A stretch of 64,000 nucleotides of DNA from Yersinia enterocolitica (GCA_002082245.2 NBTC02000002.1:4030001-4094000); one strand, 5' to 3'. Shown: positions 1-9,533, counted from the first letter of the stretch. Notes: a model not told the origin generated them from the sequence alone. A program made the numbers and translations.

Positions 1-1
1 C

Positions 2-835
2 CCGTTGTTTAGCCTGCGTCAGGTCGGCTTTACCCTGTGTAGTTTGCTTCTGGTTTTACTTTTTACCTGGTGGCTGATTCGGCGTGAACTGAAACCATTA
101 GCACGGCTAGCCCATGGCGCACTTGAACTCAATAGTTCACTGGACAGTGAACCATTGCCAGAGGAAGGCAGTGCAGAATTGGTTACCGCGACCCGTTCTT
201 TCAATCAAATGCAAAGCCGTCTGCGCGCTTACCTGCATAATCGTGAAATGCTATTTACCGCTATCAGTCATGACTTGAAAACCCCGCTAACCCGCCTACG
301 GTTGCGGGTAGAAATGCTAGAAGATGAGACTTTGGGGAAAAAATTTGAACGGGATGTCGCTGACTTGGAAATGATGGTCAAAGGCGCACTGCAAAGTATG
401 AAGGATACTGATTTACATGAAAATATGGAGTCCATAGATATCATGAATTTGCTAAGGCAAACGATGGACGCCTATCTCAATGTTACTGTTTCCGGTAAAG
501 CCAGCCCGATCTTTGGCCGCCCTCTGGCGATTAAGCGCCTACTTAATAACATCGTGGAGAATGGGCTGAACTATGGGCAGCGAGTAGAAATAATCCTGTC
601 AGATCACCGAGATTACATCATGCTGTTTATCCGTGATTTTGGCCCCGGAATTCTCGAGGAGCAGTGGGAGAAAGTATTTAAGCCTTACTATCGTTTGCAA
701 CAGGATAACCGTGGCAGTGGGTTGGGGCTTGCTATCTCACGTAGCATTGCCAGAGCACATGGTGGTGAAGTGACATTACGTAATCATCCCGCCAGTGGGC
801 TGATAGTTGAAGTCCGTTTACAACGCTATAACTGA
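2..835 (+). CDS. Sensor histidine kinase, C-terminal part (cut by the left edge)
   Basis: The frame is open to the left edge, so the N-terminus (first membrane segment and sensor region) is missing. What remains starts with a hydrophobic segment (VGFTLCSLLLVLLFTWWLI), then a HAMP linker, the dimerisation/phosphoacceptor motif AISHDLKTPLTRL with its His, and a C-terminal HATPase domain. The ATPase domain shows an N box (NNIVENGLNYG), a G1 box (RDFGPGI) and a G2 box (GSGLGLAIS). It should autophosphorylate and pass phosphate to an OmpR-family response regulator, expected just left of the window. The solute-binding protein gene begins 11 bases after the stop, which suggests co-transcription and possibly a joint sensing role (inference). 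The TTG at base 5 is unlikely to be the real start. Confidence 0.93.
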   Translation, partial: PLFSLRQVGFTLCSLLLVLLFTWWLIRRELKPLARLAHGALELNSSLDSEPLPEEGSAELVTATRSFNQMQSRLRAYLHNREMLFTAISHDLKTPLTRLRLRVEMLEDETLGKKFERDVADLEMMVKGALQSMKDTDLHENMESIDIMNLLRQTMDAYLNVTVSGKASPIFGRPLAIKRLLNNIVENGLNYGQRVEIILSDHRDYIMLFIRDFGPGILEEQWEKVFKPYYRLQQDNRGSGLGLAISRSIARAHGGEVTLRNHPASGLIVEVRLQRYN

Positions 836-846
836 GTCTAATACGC

Positions 847-2094
847 ATGTTAAAGACACTATCTCTTATTTTTCTGCTGTTGGTCGCGACCAATGCCACT
901 GCCGTTAACGTTGAAGTCCTGCATTATTGGACTTCATCCAGTGAGCAGGCGGCACTGTTATCGGTAAAACAGGCGCTGGCCGAAAAAGGGGATAACTGGC
1001 AAGATTTTGCTGTTGCTGGTGGTGCAGGAGAGAGTGCATACAGTGTATTGCAAACGCGTGCTATTGCCGGTAACCCTCCCGGGGCGGCGTTACTAGAAGG
1101 TAAGGCTATTGAGGAGTGGGCCAGACTGGGTTTTCTCTCTAGCCCTTATACGCCGGAGCAAACCGTTGAGTGGGATCAGGCTTTGCCTCTCGCCATCAAA
1201 GCCAACATTAAATATCGTGGTGAGTATGTTGCCGTACCGGTAAACATACATCGTATCAATTGGATGTGGATTAACCCGAAACCTTTCGCCAAATTGAAAT
1301 TAGCCGTACCTACCACATGGGATGAGTTTTTTGCCGTAGCCGATAAGTTACAAGCTGCCGGGTACATTCCATTGGCACATGGCGGGCAGGCATGGCAGGA
1401 CGCCACGGTGTTTGAGAATCTGCTGTTAGGCATGGAAGGCGGGGAATTCTACCGCCAGGTGTTTATGGAACAGCGCAGTAGTGCCATTACCAGCGAGAAG
1501 ATGGTGCGAGTGCTGGAAAAGTTTCGCAAGCTTAAAGGTTATATCGACCCCGATGCCGCCAATCGTCCGTGGCATGAGTCGGTAGAAATGCTGCGCAGTG
1601 GTAAAGCTGCCATGATGATTATGGGCGACTGGGCCAAAGGCGAGATGATGCAGGATGGTGATAATCCCGGCCAAGCGTTTTTGTGTGCGCTGGCTCCCGG
1701 TACTCAGGGCTATTTTATTTATAACACGGACAGCTTTGCTATTTTGCAGCAAAACGGTAATCCAGTCGTGGTATCGGGCCAGCGCCATTTGGCTGATGTA
1801 CTGATGGATAAGCAGTTTCAGGTTACGTTTAATAAACTAAAAGGCTCGATCCCCGCCCGAATGGATGTTTCTTTGCAGGATTTTGACTCCTGCGCGCAGC
1901 AGTCAGGCAAGGCGTTCCGTCAGGCGGAGGCCTCGGGTAAATTGCTGCCGAGTATGGCGCATTCGATGGCGACAGATGCACAAACCAAAGAGATCTTCTT
2001 CCACGTACTGAACTCCTTTTTTATCCATCCAGAGCAGACTCCGCAGCAGGCTGTGCAGCAGCTCAATACTGCCTTAATCGCGGTAAAATCTTAA
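847..2094 (+). CDS. ABC-type extracellular solute-binding protein, family 1 (sugar type)
   Basis: A 415-residue protein with a clear signal peptide (about residues 1-19, ending NATA), so periplasmic. The body resembles UgpB/MalE-like family 1 binding proteins for sugars or glycerol-phosphate esters: an early VEVLHYWTSSSE motif, GGAGESAY, and the downstream AMMIMGDWAKGE block typical of the family. It follows the kinase gene by 11 bases. No permease or ATPase gene follows, because the next gene is convergent. It may serve an uptake system encoded elsewhere or act as a ligand-presenting partner for the adjacent kinase. The ligand cannot be read from the sequence. Confidence 0.85.
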   Translation: MLKTLSLIFLLLVATNATAVNVEVLHYWTSSSEQAALLSVKQALAEKGDNWQDFAVAGGAGESAYSVLQTRAIAGNPPGAALLEGKAIEEWARLGFLSSPYTPEQTVEWDQALPLAIKANIKYRGEYVAVPVNIHRINWMWINPKPFAKLKLAVPTTWDEFFAVADKLQAAGYIPLAHGGQAWQDATVFENLLLGMEGGEFYRQVFMEQRSSAITSEKMVRVLEKFRKLKGYIDPDAANRPWHESVEMLRSGKAAMMIMGDWAKGEMMQDGDNPGQAFLCALAPGTQGYFIYNTDSFAILQQNGNPVVVSGQRHLADVLMDKQFQVTFNKLKGSIPARMDVSLQDFDSCAQQSGKAFRQAEASGKLLPSMAHSMATDAQTKEIFFHVLNSFFIHPEQTPQQAVQQLNTALIAVKS

Positions 2095-2160
2095 GTTCAA
2101 GGCGTCAAAGCAGTACGCGCAAAATTAGAGAGTGCGAAAATAATTAGACCGTTAGCAATG

Positions 2161-3018
2161 TTAGCCAATGCTATTTAGCTTTTCCACCACCTCAGCGGAG
2201 AGTATCAATTCAGCACTGGCCAGGTTCTCCTGTAAATGTTGCGGTGATGACGTGCCAGGGATGAGCATGATATTTGGAGAGCGTTGCAGCAGCCAGGCAA
2301 GCGCAACCTGCATTGGCGTGGCCCCCAGTGACTGTGCGACTTCACTGAGTTGTGTCGACTGCAATGGTGTGAAGCCACCGAGCGGGAAAAAAGGAACCCA
2401 GGCGATATTCTGTGCAGCAAGCTCGTCGACAAGTAGGTCGTCATTGCGATTTGCCAGATTATACAAGTTCTGTACGCAGACAATGGGGGCGATTTTTTGG
2501 GCATCGGTGACCTGTTTTGCTGTCACGTTACTCAATCCAATATGGCGAATCAGCCCTCGCGCTTGCAGTTTGACCAGTGTCTCAAGGGGGGCGGCCAAGG
2601 AACCTTCTGCCGGTTGGTGGACAGCAAACATGCTACGCAAATTCACGACTTCCAACACATCAAGCCCAAGGTGACGTAGATTATCTTCGACCGCGCGGGT
2701 GAGTTCATCGGCGCTGAATGCCGGTAGCCAGTTCCCCGTCTTATCGCGTAGTGCGCCCACCTTGGTAACAATACACAGATCATTAGGATAAGGATGGAGG
2801 GCTCGTTTAATTAATTGGTTAGTAATATGCGGCCCATAAAAATCACTGGTATCAATATGTTGGACCCCTGATTTGATAGCGTCGCGCAACACCTGAATCG
2901 CCTGAGATTCATTCGAGGGTGGGCCAAATACACCTGGGCCAGCCAGTTGCATCGCGCCATAGCCGAGGCGATTAATCTGCCGATCGCCAAGTCGATAAGT
3001 AAGAGTACGTTGTGACAT
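2161..3018 (-). CDS. pdxI: Aldo/keto reductase, probable pyridoxal reductase (PdxI/YdbC type)
   Basis: A 285-residue NADPH-dependent TIM-barrel reductase, close in sequence to E. coli YdbC (PdxI), which reduces pyridoxal to pyridoxine in vitamin B6 salvage. Seen directly: the N-terminal LGYGAMQLAGPGVFGPP block, HIDTSDFYGPH with tetrad Asp56 and Tyr61, and VTKVGA with Lys86. The usual tetrad His is replaced by Asn in VVNLRS, which I recall as normal for this subfamily. Near the C-terminus is the cofactor-binding LIPGTSS. The start at 3018 is chosen because AGGAG lies 7 bases upstream; an upstream in-frame ATG would add nine residues without a site. It is divergent from the LysR gene at 3116, a likely regulator. 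Confidence 0.8.
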   Translation of the reverse strand: MSQRTLTYRLGDRQINRLGYGAMQLAGPGVFGPPSNESQAIQVLRDAIKSGVQHIDTSDFYGPHITNQLIKRALHPYPNDLCIVTKVGALRDKTGNWLPAFSADELTRAVEDNLRHLGLDVLEVVNLRSMFAVHQPAEGSLAAPLETLVKLQARGLIRHIGLSNVTAKQVTDAQKIAPIVCVQNLYNLANRNDDLLVDELAAQNIAWVPFFPLGGFTPLQSTQLSEVAQSLGATPMQVALAWLLQRSPNIMLIPGTSSPQHLQENLASAELILSAEVVEKLNSIG

Positions 3019-3115
3019 GGGATATCTCCTGAGTAAGTAACGCAATGATTGTAGCTGGCTTATAGCTGTGCAACTATCTGGCTAAATGAAGACAAGTTGT
3101 ACGGAGTGGCGGACA

Positions 3116-4018
3116 ATGCAAATTGATATTGCACTGCTTCATGCGGTGGTCGCGGTGGCAAAAGCTGGCGGATTTCGTGAGGCTGCACGCATGATAGGCA
3201 GTAATCCTTCGTATCTCAGCGATGCGGTGCGGCGGGTGGAACAGCAACTGGGTGTCCGGCTATTTCATCGAACCACTCGAACGGTGGCATTGACTGAGGT
3301 AGGTAGAGCACTGATGGAGCGGTTAATGCCTGCGATGAGCGAAGTTGATGCTGCACTGGATATTGTTAATCGCTTTCGTGATACCCCGTCGGGCACATTA
3401 CGTCTAAATGTCCCTGTTAGTGCTGCGCGGCTGGTGTTGCCTGCCATTGTTCCTACTTTTTTGAAACGTTATCCAGACATTCAGTTAGAAGTGGTGGCCG
3501 AAAGCAACGTGCAGGACGTATTCCGTGATGGCTGCGATGCGGGTATCCGCTATGATGAATGTCTCGAGCAGGATGTAATTGCGCTTCCGATAGGAAAACG
3601 TCAGCAGCGCTTTGCTGTTGCCGCAGCTCCTGAGTATCTCGACCTGCATGGTCGGCCGGAACATCCGAGCGAACTCCTTAACCACCTCTGTATTCGTGGC
3701 CGTTATGCCAGCGGCATAGTGCCTGAATGGGAGTTTGAGCGAGACGGCGAGGTGGTGCGAGTTAAGCCAAATGGCCCGCTAATGGTTAGCATTGGTGCTG
3801 CCGTTGACCTTGCGGTGGCAACGGCGATTGCTGGCGGTGGGATAATCTATCTATTTGAAGAGTGGCTGCGACCCGCGATTGAACGTGGCGAACTTGAAGC
3901 AATTCTAACCCCCTGGTGGCAGCAGTTTTCAGGCCCATATCTGTACTATCCCGACCGTCGTCTTATCCCTTCACCACTCAAAGCGTTTATTGATTTTATC
4001 CGCGAACTAAATGGTTAA
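3116..4018 (+). CDS. LysR-family transcriptional regulator
   Basis: A 300-residue regulator. The N-terminal winged helix-turn-helix covers about residues 1-60 (AVVAVAKAGGFREAARMIG, then SYLSDAVRRVEQQLGVRLF and RTTRTVALTEVG). It is followed by a type 2 periplasmic-binding-like effector domain (from about residue 90, TLRLNVPVSAARLVLP). ATG 3116 is preferred over ATG 3086 because GGAG (3103-3106) sits nine bases before it and the family normally starts about there. The gene is divergent from the aldo/keto reductase with a gap of about 100 bases, so it probably controls that gene and itself. The effector is unknown. Confidence 0.88.
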   Translation: MQIDIALLHAVVAVAKAGGFREAARMIGSNPSYLSDAVRRVEQQLGVRLFHRTTRTVALTEVGRALMERLMPAMSEVDAALDIVNRFRDTPSGTLRLNVPVSAARLVLPAIVPTFLKRYPDIQLEVVAESNVQDVFRDGCDAGIRYDECLEQDVIALPIGKRQQRFAVAAAPEYLDLHGRPEHPSELLNHLCIRGRYASGIVPEWEFERDGEVVRVKPNGPLMVSIGAAVDLAVATAIAGGGIIYLFEEWLRPAIERGELEAILTPWWQQFSGPYLYYPDRRLIPSPLKAFIDFIRELNG

Positions 4019-4132
4019 CCATTTAGCGCCGCCATTATCTGGTGTCTGAAGCCAACCGGGTGATCATCAGGGTCTTAAGATAATCCGTCGCTTGAGTTTC
4101 AGCCCCCTGATCTATTTTGAATTATGGGATTA

Positions 4133-4573
4133 TTAAATTCCCTCCGGCTCGTCATTTTCCTCATTGTTGGGTGTTTCACTGTCAACGACAAAATGAACGA
4201 TTCCCCGCTTTCCCGCCGCCAGTGCCTGTTGAACCAATTCGCGGGCTGTAGGGATTTCATCTCGGTCTAGCACTGTTTCCGCCAGCATCTGCATATTGGT
4301 ACCAGTAATCACTTCAAATTGAGGTTGATGCACACTCAATTGGACTGCACTGCGAAATGGGGAGCCCCCGAGCAAGTCGGTGAAGAACACCACACCGTGC
4401 TCAACAGGTAATGTATCCAGTGCCTGCTGTAACGCATGGTCTAGCTGTTGAGTACTCATACCCACCGGAAAGTCGACCGCAATGATTTGCGGTTGTGGGC
4501 CAATGACTTGTTCCACCGCGTTATACAATCCACTGGCAAAACGCCCATGGCCGGTGATGATAATGCTTACCAT
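4133..4573 (-). CDS. agaF: PTS EIIA component, mannose family (AgaF-like)
   Basis: A 146-residue cytoplasmic phosphocarrier. The phosphorylatable His lies in the N-terminal SIIITGHGRFASG motif. FFTDLLGGSPF and VITGTNMQML match the EIIA-mannose fold, and the PEGI C-terminus resembles E. coli AgaF. The start at 4573 is chosen because AAGGA lies just upstream; the longer frame adds residues with no family match. It is the last gene of the agaBCDF operon, 60 bases after agaD. It takes phosphate from HPr and gives it to the AgaB protein. Confidence 0.88.
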   Translation of the reverse strand: MVSIIITGHGRFASGLYNAVEQVIGPQPQIIAVDFPVGMSTQQLDHALQQALDTLPVEHGVVFFTDLLGGSPFRSAVQLSVHQPQFEVITGTNMQMLAETVLDRDEIPTARELVQQALAAGKRGIVHFVVDSETPNNEENDEPEGI

Positions 4574-4633
4574 AAAAGGTCCTTGGGCGCTGGCCGTTAG
4601 CCAGCGCATTAAAGATTGAGACTGATTGAGGTG

Positions 4634-5473
4634 CTACAACACACCGAGCCATGACAGTGCGATAGACAATACAAAAGTCACCAGAATGAGCGTAACCGGG
4701 CTGACTTTCTTGGCGCGCAACAGGTAATACATCAGCAAGGTGTAGACCATGGGCAGCAGATTTGGGAAGACTTTGTCAAAGAAGGCTTCCTGAATAGAGA
4801 CCTCGTGGCCCGCGGTCACCGCGACTTTTGCCGCCACGGTAATATGGACATACGAAGCAATCAGCCCACCAACGACTGTCACACCAAGGATGGTCGCTGC
4901 TCTGGAAATAGCCCCCGAACTGGCACGCAGTTTATCGATGGCTCTTACCCCCAAGGTGTAGCCCAGATGGGTCCATACCACGCGCAGTAAAAATAGCGCC
5001 AGATAAACCACGAAGAAGATGATTGGCCCCAAAATACTGCCCTGACTGGCAAAAGAGGCACAAACCCCCGCGACAATCGGCAATAAAGTGAACCAGAAAA
5101 TAGCATCACCAATTCCCGCCAGTGGCCCGAACAACGCCACTTTCAACCCTTTGATCAGGTCTCGACTTTCGTGGCGTTCCTCCAGAGAGATCAGTAACCC
5201 CATCAGGAAACCAACCGCATTGGTGTTGGTATTAATAAACTCCAGATTATCTTTCATGGCGGCAGACAGAGCGGCTTTGTCATTGCCATAAATCTTCTTC
5301 AGCAACGGGGCTTGTGCACTAGCAAAACCAGTCGCCTGCATACGTTCGTAGTTAAAACCGGACTGTAACAGTGCTGACCGAAAACCCAATTTGGTGATAT
5401 CCCGGCGCGTCAACTTGGTGGTTGGTTCAGTGTTGGTATCTGTCGTTGTTGGCAAGGTATTAGATTCCATCAT
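4634..5473 (-). CDS. agaD: PTS EIID component, galactosamine/N-acetylgalactosamine type
   Basis: A 279-residue integral membrane subunit of a mannose-family PTS. After a Thr-rich N-terminal tail (about 20 residues) comes TRRDITKLGFRSALLQSGFN and the highly conserved LFGPLAGIGDAIFWFTLLPI loop, followed by several C-terminal membrane helices ending LSWLGVL. It closely resembles E. coli AgaD but has a longer N-terminal tail. Its start lies inside the end of agaC (14-base overlap), with GAGGAG upstream, indicating translational coupling. With agaC it forms the sugar channel. Confidence 0.9.
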   Translation of the reverse strand: MMESNTLPTTTDTNTEPTTKLTRRDITKLGFRSALLQSGFNYERMQATGFASAQAPLLKKIYGNDKAALSAAMKDNLEFINTNTNAVGFLMGLLISLEERHESRDLIKGLKVALFGPLAGIGDAIFWFTLLPIVAGVCASFASQGSILGPIIFFVVYLALFLLRVVWTHLGYTLGVRAIDKLRASSGAISRAATILGVTVVGGLIASYVHITVAAKVAVTAGHEVSIQEAFFDKVFPNLLPMVYTLLMYYLLRAKKVSPVTLILVTFVLSIALSWLGVL

Positions 5474-6245
5474 TCATCTCCTCAGGAGCGGCAGCAGCAT
5501 GGGCGGCTTTTTTCTGTTGGTTGTAATATTCGTAGATAGCGAAAGCCGTTCCCAGTAGCGCAACAGGCAACAGATTCTGTACCGGTATAAAGGTGACAAA
5601 CAGGAAACCAATAATAAAGAAAGGGGTGAACGGGGTTTTCATCATAACTTTCAACAGTAAGCCGAAACCAACCGCAGGCAAGATACCACCGGCAACCTCA
5701 AAGCCATGAGTCAACCAGACTGGCATTGATCGTACCAGGCTTTGCATCGCGCCCTGTGAAACGTAAGCGCACAAGAATGTCACGGCGGCATAAGTCACAG
5801 CAACAATGGCGGTTAACAACAAGTTCAGCCGCCCGAGAGCTGCGCCATCAGCTTCTTCTGCATAACGGTCAGCCTTCTGCATAAAGAAGGAAAATGCTGA
5901 GTAATAGAACAAAATGATGTATTGCATTAAGAAGCTAAAGGGCAGGCCCAGTCCGATGGCCGTTTTCGCGTCGACACCGGTGCTGTGGGCAATCACGGTC
6001 GTCATAATACCTGCCAACACTGGGTTTGGTGGTTGGGTACCGCCAATCGGGGTCAGGCCAGTAAAGGCCAGTTCGGTCAATGCACCGGTAATCAAACCCG
6101 TTTGGATATCACCGAGAATGGCACCCGTTAAGGTACAAACGATTAGCGGGCGGAAGATATACAACGCTTCCAACCAAAAATCGATCCCGACAATCAGTGC
6201 CATGATTGCCAGCCCAATACCTTGCATCATTGTTATTTCATGCAT
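5460..6245 (-). CDS. agaC: PTS EIIC component, galactosamine/N-acetylgalactosamine type
   Basis: A 261-residue polytopic membrane permease. It begins MHEITMMQGIGLA, with GIDFWLEALYIFRP, TLTGAILGDIQTGLITG and THGFEVAGGILPAVGFG all very similar to E. coli AgaC, including the C-terminal NDGI. The start at ATG 6245 is preferred over the TTG at 6263 because it matches the AgaC N-terminus. It lies 92 bases downstream of agaB and overlaps agaD by 14 bases. It carries the substrate across the inner membrane while AgaB phosphorylates it. Confidence 0.9.
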   Translation of the reverse strand: MHEITMMQGIGLAIMALIVGIDFWLEALYIFRPLIVCTLTGAILGDIQTGLITGALTELAFTGLTPIGGTQPPNPVLAGIMTTVIAHSTGVDAKTAIGLGLPFSFLMQYIILFYYSAFSFFMQKADRYAEEADGAALGRLNLLLTAIVAVTYAAVTFLCAYVSQGAMQSLVRSMPVWLTHGFEVAGGILPAVGFGLLLKVMMKTPFTPFFIIGFLFVTFIPVQNLLPVALLGTAFAIYEYYNQQKKAAHAAAAPEEMNDGI

Positions 6246-6337
6246 AAATAATTCCGTCACCAAAGGCGTTGTAGGGCAGGGTATTATCGGATTAAGTCCG
6301 AGACTCTCAGATTGCTATACCCTGATGCGGCGGCTTT

Positions 6338-6811
6338 TTACTGGACTTTATCTTTGCCGTCACTCGGTGTGTCCTGAATAAAGACATTTACGTTATGCTG
6401 TTGAATTGCGTGCAGGTTGGCCAGATCGTTATCATCGACATACACTTTTTTGGTTAGCGGACGTTTGCCTTCCGAAAAATGCATATTCCCGACGTTCACG
6501 TCGCGGATAGGTACCCCGCCCTCAACCAAGCGGCGAGCTTCATCCGGTGTGCGACAGACGATAAAAATCTTCTGTTCAGCAGAGGCTTTACCAATAACAT
6601 CAATGGTTTTCTGGATGGAGAAGAAACGGATCCCTAACCCCATGGACTCGGCGGTCATCGACATAATTTGCTGTTGGAGTTTGTCCTGCGCGACACCGTC
6701 GTCGGCAACTAATAACAGGTTTGCCCCAAGAGATGAGGACCACGCCACGCCGACCTGACCGTGAACTAACCGGTTATCGATGCGTAACAGCAGAATGTTG
6801 GGTGATGCCAT
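6338..6811 (-). CDS. agaB: PTS EIIB component, galactosamine/N-acetylgalactosamine type
   Basis: A 157-residue cytoplasmic EIIB. The N-terminal LLRIDNRLVHGQVGVAW motif contains the phosphorylated His. GLGIRFFSIQKTIDVIGKA, VNVGNMHFSEGKRPL and VNVFIQD match AgaB nearly word for word. The start at 6811 has AGGAG seven bases upstream; the longer open frame to 7183 is chance. It is the first gene of the agaBCDF operon. No agaS, agaA, agaY/agaZ or agaR lies in the window, so specificity rests on sequence likeness alone. Confidence 0.9.
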   Translation of the reverse strand: MASPNILLLRIDNRLVHGQVGVAWSSSLGANLLLVADDGVAQDKLQQQIMSMTAESMGLGIRFFSIQKTIDVIGKASAEQKIFIVCRTPDEARRLVEGGVPIRDVNVGNMHFSEGKRPLTKKVYVDDNDLANLHAIQQHNVNVFIQDTPSDGKDKVQ

Positions 6812-7208
6812 GGGTATTCTCCTACTTCTATTGCAAGCGAAACGACATTGACTGCAAGCAAAAACGACATTGTCGCTGTGTGTTGATTTGCACGCCGTCG
6901 TCCCAACCACCGTTATCGGGGGAGCAAGTAAGAGTGGAAGGAAGTCCAGCGCATAGCCAGTATATGAAGGGAAGAGAAGCGGTAGGCTACATGATGATAT
7001 CGTTTTGTTACCCCGTTGATAGAAAGGGCGGCAGATGTTGCAAGCTTGAAAGATAATGCTGTAAAGCTGAAAGATTGAGTTTATCTGTGGGTTGTGACAG
7101 TAACCCCGCAGATGAGGTACTATCGCGGGCAGAAATCGACAATGAACTTGCGGTGCCGATCCGCTGAAGCCAGTGATCGCCATCCCAGAGTCTGAGGATA
7201 ATTGAGTA
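6812..7208. promoter_or_regulatory. Divergent agaB / parC intergenic region
   Basis: About 400 bases between two divergent genes with no convincing coding frame. It must hold promoters for both sides. Next to agaB lies a 21-base-period direct repeat (6832-6872), annotated separately. A looser near-repeat occurs at about 7039-7076: AAGCTTGAAAGAT and AAGCTGAAAGAT, again about 21 bases apart. A parC ribosome site (GAGGA) lies at about 7193-7197. I see no clear -35/-10 pair. Confidence 0.5.
6832..6872. repeat. Tandem direct repeat upstream of agaB (possible operator)
   Basis: Two copies of TGCAAGC(A/G)AAA(A)CGACATTG occupy 6832-6850 and 6853-6872 and differ by one substitution and one base of length. 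The 21-base spacing puts them on the same DNA face. They lie 21 to 61 bases upstream of the agaB start. On the agaB strand each copy reads CAATGTCGTTT..GCTTGC, with the TCGTTT core common in DeoR-family operators, of which AgaR is one. The operator role is inference. Confidence 0.45.
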
Positions 7209-9476
7209 ATGAGTGATTTGACTCATGACGGTGCAGAACGCTTACCGCTGCACACCTTTACTGAAAACGCCTATCTGAACTATTCCATGTACGTCATCAT
7301 GGATCGGGCGTTGCCGTTTATCGGCGATGGTTTGAAACCGGTACAACGGCGTATTGTCTATGCGATGTCCGAGCTGGGGCTAAACAATAGCGCCAAATTC
7401 AAGAAATCAGCTCGTACCGTGGGTGACGTGTTAGGTAAATACCATCCACATGGTGACAGTGCTTGCTATGAAGCGATGGTATTGATGGCGCAGCCTTTCT
7501 CCTATCGCTATCCGCTGGTGGATGGGCAAGGGAACTGGGGGGCACCGGATGACCCTAAATCCTTTGCCGCCATGCGTTACACCGAATCTCGTTTATCCAA
7601 ATACGCTGAAGTTTTACTGGGCGAACTGGGGCAGGGGACGGTTGACTGGGTGCCAAACTTCGACGGCACCATGCAGGAGCCGAAAATGCTGCCTGCGCGC
7701 CTGCCTAATATTCTGCTAAATGGTACTACGGGCATCGCCGTCGGTATGGCAACCGATATTCCGCCACATAACGTGCGTGAGATTGCACAGGCGGTACTGG
7801 CACTGATTGATAAACCCACGGCTTCACTGGAAGAGTTGCTGGAGTTTGTACAAGGGCCGGATTTCCCAACTGAAGCCGAAATTATCACGCCGCGTGATGA
7901 AATTCGTAAAATTTACCAGAATGGCCGTGGTTCAGTCCGTATGCGGGCATTGTGGAAGAAAGAAGACGGCAGCGCGGTAATTACTGCGTTACCGCATCAG
8001 GTTTCTGGTGCCAAAGTGCTGGAACAGATCGCCAGCCAGATGCGCGCCAAGAAATTGCCAATGGTTGAGGATTTACGCGATGAATCTGACCATGAAAACC
8101 CTACACGTCTGGTAATAGTTCCACGTACCAACCGGGTCGATCTGGATCAAGTGATGAACCACCTGTTCGCTACCACTGATCTGGAAAGAAGTTATCGTAT
8201 CAATATGAATATGATCGGTCTGGATCATCGCCCATCAGTGAAAGGGCTATTAGAGATCCTGACTGAGTGGCTGGTATTCCGCCGCCAAACGGTACGTAAC
8301 CGCCTGAATTACCGCTTGGAAAAGGTACTGAAACGGCTGCATATTTTAGAAGGTTTATTGATTGCCTTCCTTAATATTGATGAAGTTATTCATATCATCC
8401 GCACCGAAGATGAGCCAAAGCCACTGCTGATGCAGCATTTTGCCATTTCGGAAACGCAGGCTGAAGCTATCCTCGAATTGAAACTTCGCCATTTAGCCAA
8501 ATTGGAAGAGGTGAAGATTCGTGGCGAGCAGGATGAATTAGCCAAAGAGCGTGATCAACTACAGGCATTGTTAGCATCAGAACGTAAACTCAACACGCTG
8601 ATTAAGAAAGAGATTCAAGCTGACGCGGCCGCTTACGGTGATGATCGCCGTTCACCATTGACCGAACGTGGTGAAGCCAAAGCGATGAGCGAACATGACA
8701 TTGTCCCTTCAGAGCCGGTTACCATTGTACTGTCTGAAATGGGTTGGGTGCGCAGTGCCAAAGGCCATGATATTGATCCGAGTGGATTGAGTTATAAAGC
8801 GGGTGATAGTTTCCGTGCTGCGGCTCGCGGTATGAGTAACCAACCGGTGGTGTTTATTGACTCAACTGGCCGTAGTTATGCATTGGATCCGCTGACCTTG
8901 CCTTCTGCGCGTGGGCAAGGGGAGCCACTGACCGGTAAGCTGACTCCGCCGCCGGGAGCAACCATTGAACAGGTATTGATGGCACCGGATGACCAGAAAT
9001 TATTGATGGCATCGGATGCCGGTTATGGCTTCGTCTGTACCTTTAATGATTTAGTTGCTAAAAACCGTGCAGGTAAGACCATGATAACCTTGCCGGAAAA
9101 TGCCAAAGCGTTGACGCCGTTAGAAATTCATGGGCCGGATGACATGTTGTTATCTATTACTGCCGCCGGTCGTATGTTGATGTTCCCGGTCGCGGATCTG
9201 CCTGAGTTATCAAAAGGTAAGGGTAATAAGATAGTCTCCATCCCATCGGCACAAGCGGCTGCGGGTGAAGATCGTCTGGCATGGTTGTTTGTCCTGCCAC
9301 CTCAGACCTCCATCACTCTTCATTTTGGTAAACGTAAGCTCACCTTGCGCCCAGAAGACTTACAGAAATTCCGGGCAGAGCGGGGTCGGAAAGGTTCGCC
9401 GTTACCACGTGGCTTGCAGCGTATTGATCGGGTTGATGTTGATGCGCCGCCAGTACCAACCAATACCGAAGAGTAA
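7209..9476 (+). CDS. parC: DNA topoisomerase IV subunit A
   Basis: A 755-residue protein, nearly collinear with E. coli ParC, with four extra N-terminal residues. With ParE it forms the ATP-dependent decatenase that separates daughter chromosomes. The catalytic tyrosine is in AMRYTESRL (Tyr124 here, Tyr120 in E. coli). The quinolone-determining segment [15 protein letters not shown] keeps Ser (84) and Glu (88), the susceptible wild-type residues (Ser80 and Glu84 in E. coli). The C-terminal beta-pinwheel follows from about residue 500 ([28 protein letters not shown]). The gene is followed by a hairpin at 9492-9527 and then plsC. Confidence 0.98.
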   Translation: MSDLTHDGAERLPLHTFTENAYLNYSMYVIMDRALPFIGDGLKPVQRRIVYAMSELGLNNSAKFKKSARTVGDVLGKYHPHGDSACYEAMVLMAQPFSYRYPLVDGQGNWGAPDDPKSFAAMRYTESRLSKYAEVLLGELGQGTVDWVPNFDGTMQEPKMLPARLPNILLNGTTGIAVGMATDIPPHNVREIAQAVLALIDKPTASLEELLEFVQGPDFPTEAEIITPRDEIRKIYQNGRGSVRMRALWKKEDGSAVITALPHQVSGAKVLEQIASQMRAKKLPMVEDLRDESDHENPTRLVIVPRTNRVDLDQVMNHLFATTDLERSYRINMNMIGLDHRPSVKGLLEILTEWLVFRRQTVRNRLNYRLEKVLKRLHILEGLLIAFLNIDEVIHIIRTEDEPKPLLMQHFAISETQAEAILELKLRHLAKLEEVKIRGEQDELAKERDQLQALLASERKLNTLIKKEIQADAAAYGDDRRSPLTERGEAKAMSEHDIVPSEPVTIVLSEMGWVRSAKGHDIDPSGLSYKAGDSFRAAARGMSNQPVVFIDSTGRSYALDPLTLPSARGQGEPLTGKLTPPPGATIEQVLMAPDDQKLLMASDAGYGFVCTFNDLVAKNRAGKTMITLPENAKALTPLEIHGPDDMLLSITAAGRMLMFPVADLPELSKGKGNKIVSIPSAQAAAGEDRLAWLFVLPPQTSITLHFGKRKLTLRPEDLQKFRAERGRKGSPLPRGLQRIDRVDVDAPPVPTNTEE

Positions 9477-9491
9477 TCGTCGCTAGAAATG

Positions 9492-9533
9492 AATGACCAC
9501 CCGGCTTGAGTTGCTGTGGTGGTCATTATTATA
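9492..9533 (+). terminator. Probable terminator after parC
   Basis: Perfect 10-base inverted repeat AATGACCACC / GGTGGTCATT (9492-9501 and 9518-9527) starting 15 bases after the parC stop and followed by ATTATATT. The U tract is imperfect. Confidence 0.6.

Noticed and set aside
6721..7183. Short frames on both strands between agaB and parC, including the long upstream extension of agaB.
   Set aside because: The AgaB family start is at 6811 with a good ribosome site; the rest shows no family likeness and covers promoter DNA.
7209..9476. Quinolone-resistance change in parC.
   Set aside because: The Ser84 and Glu88 positions (Ser80 and Glu84 in E. coli) are wild type.
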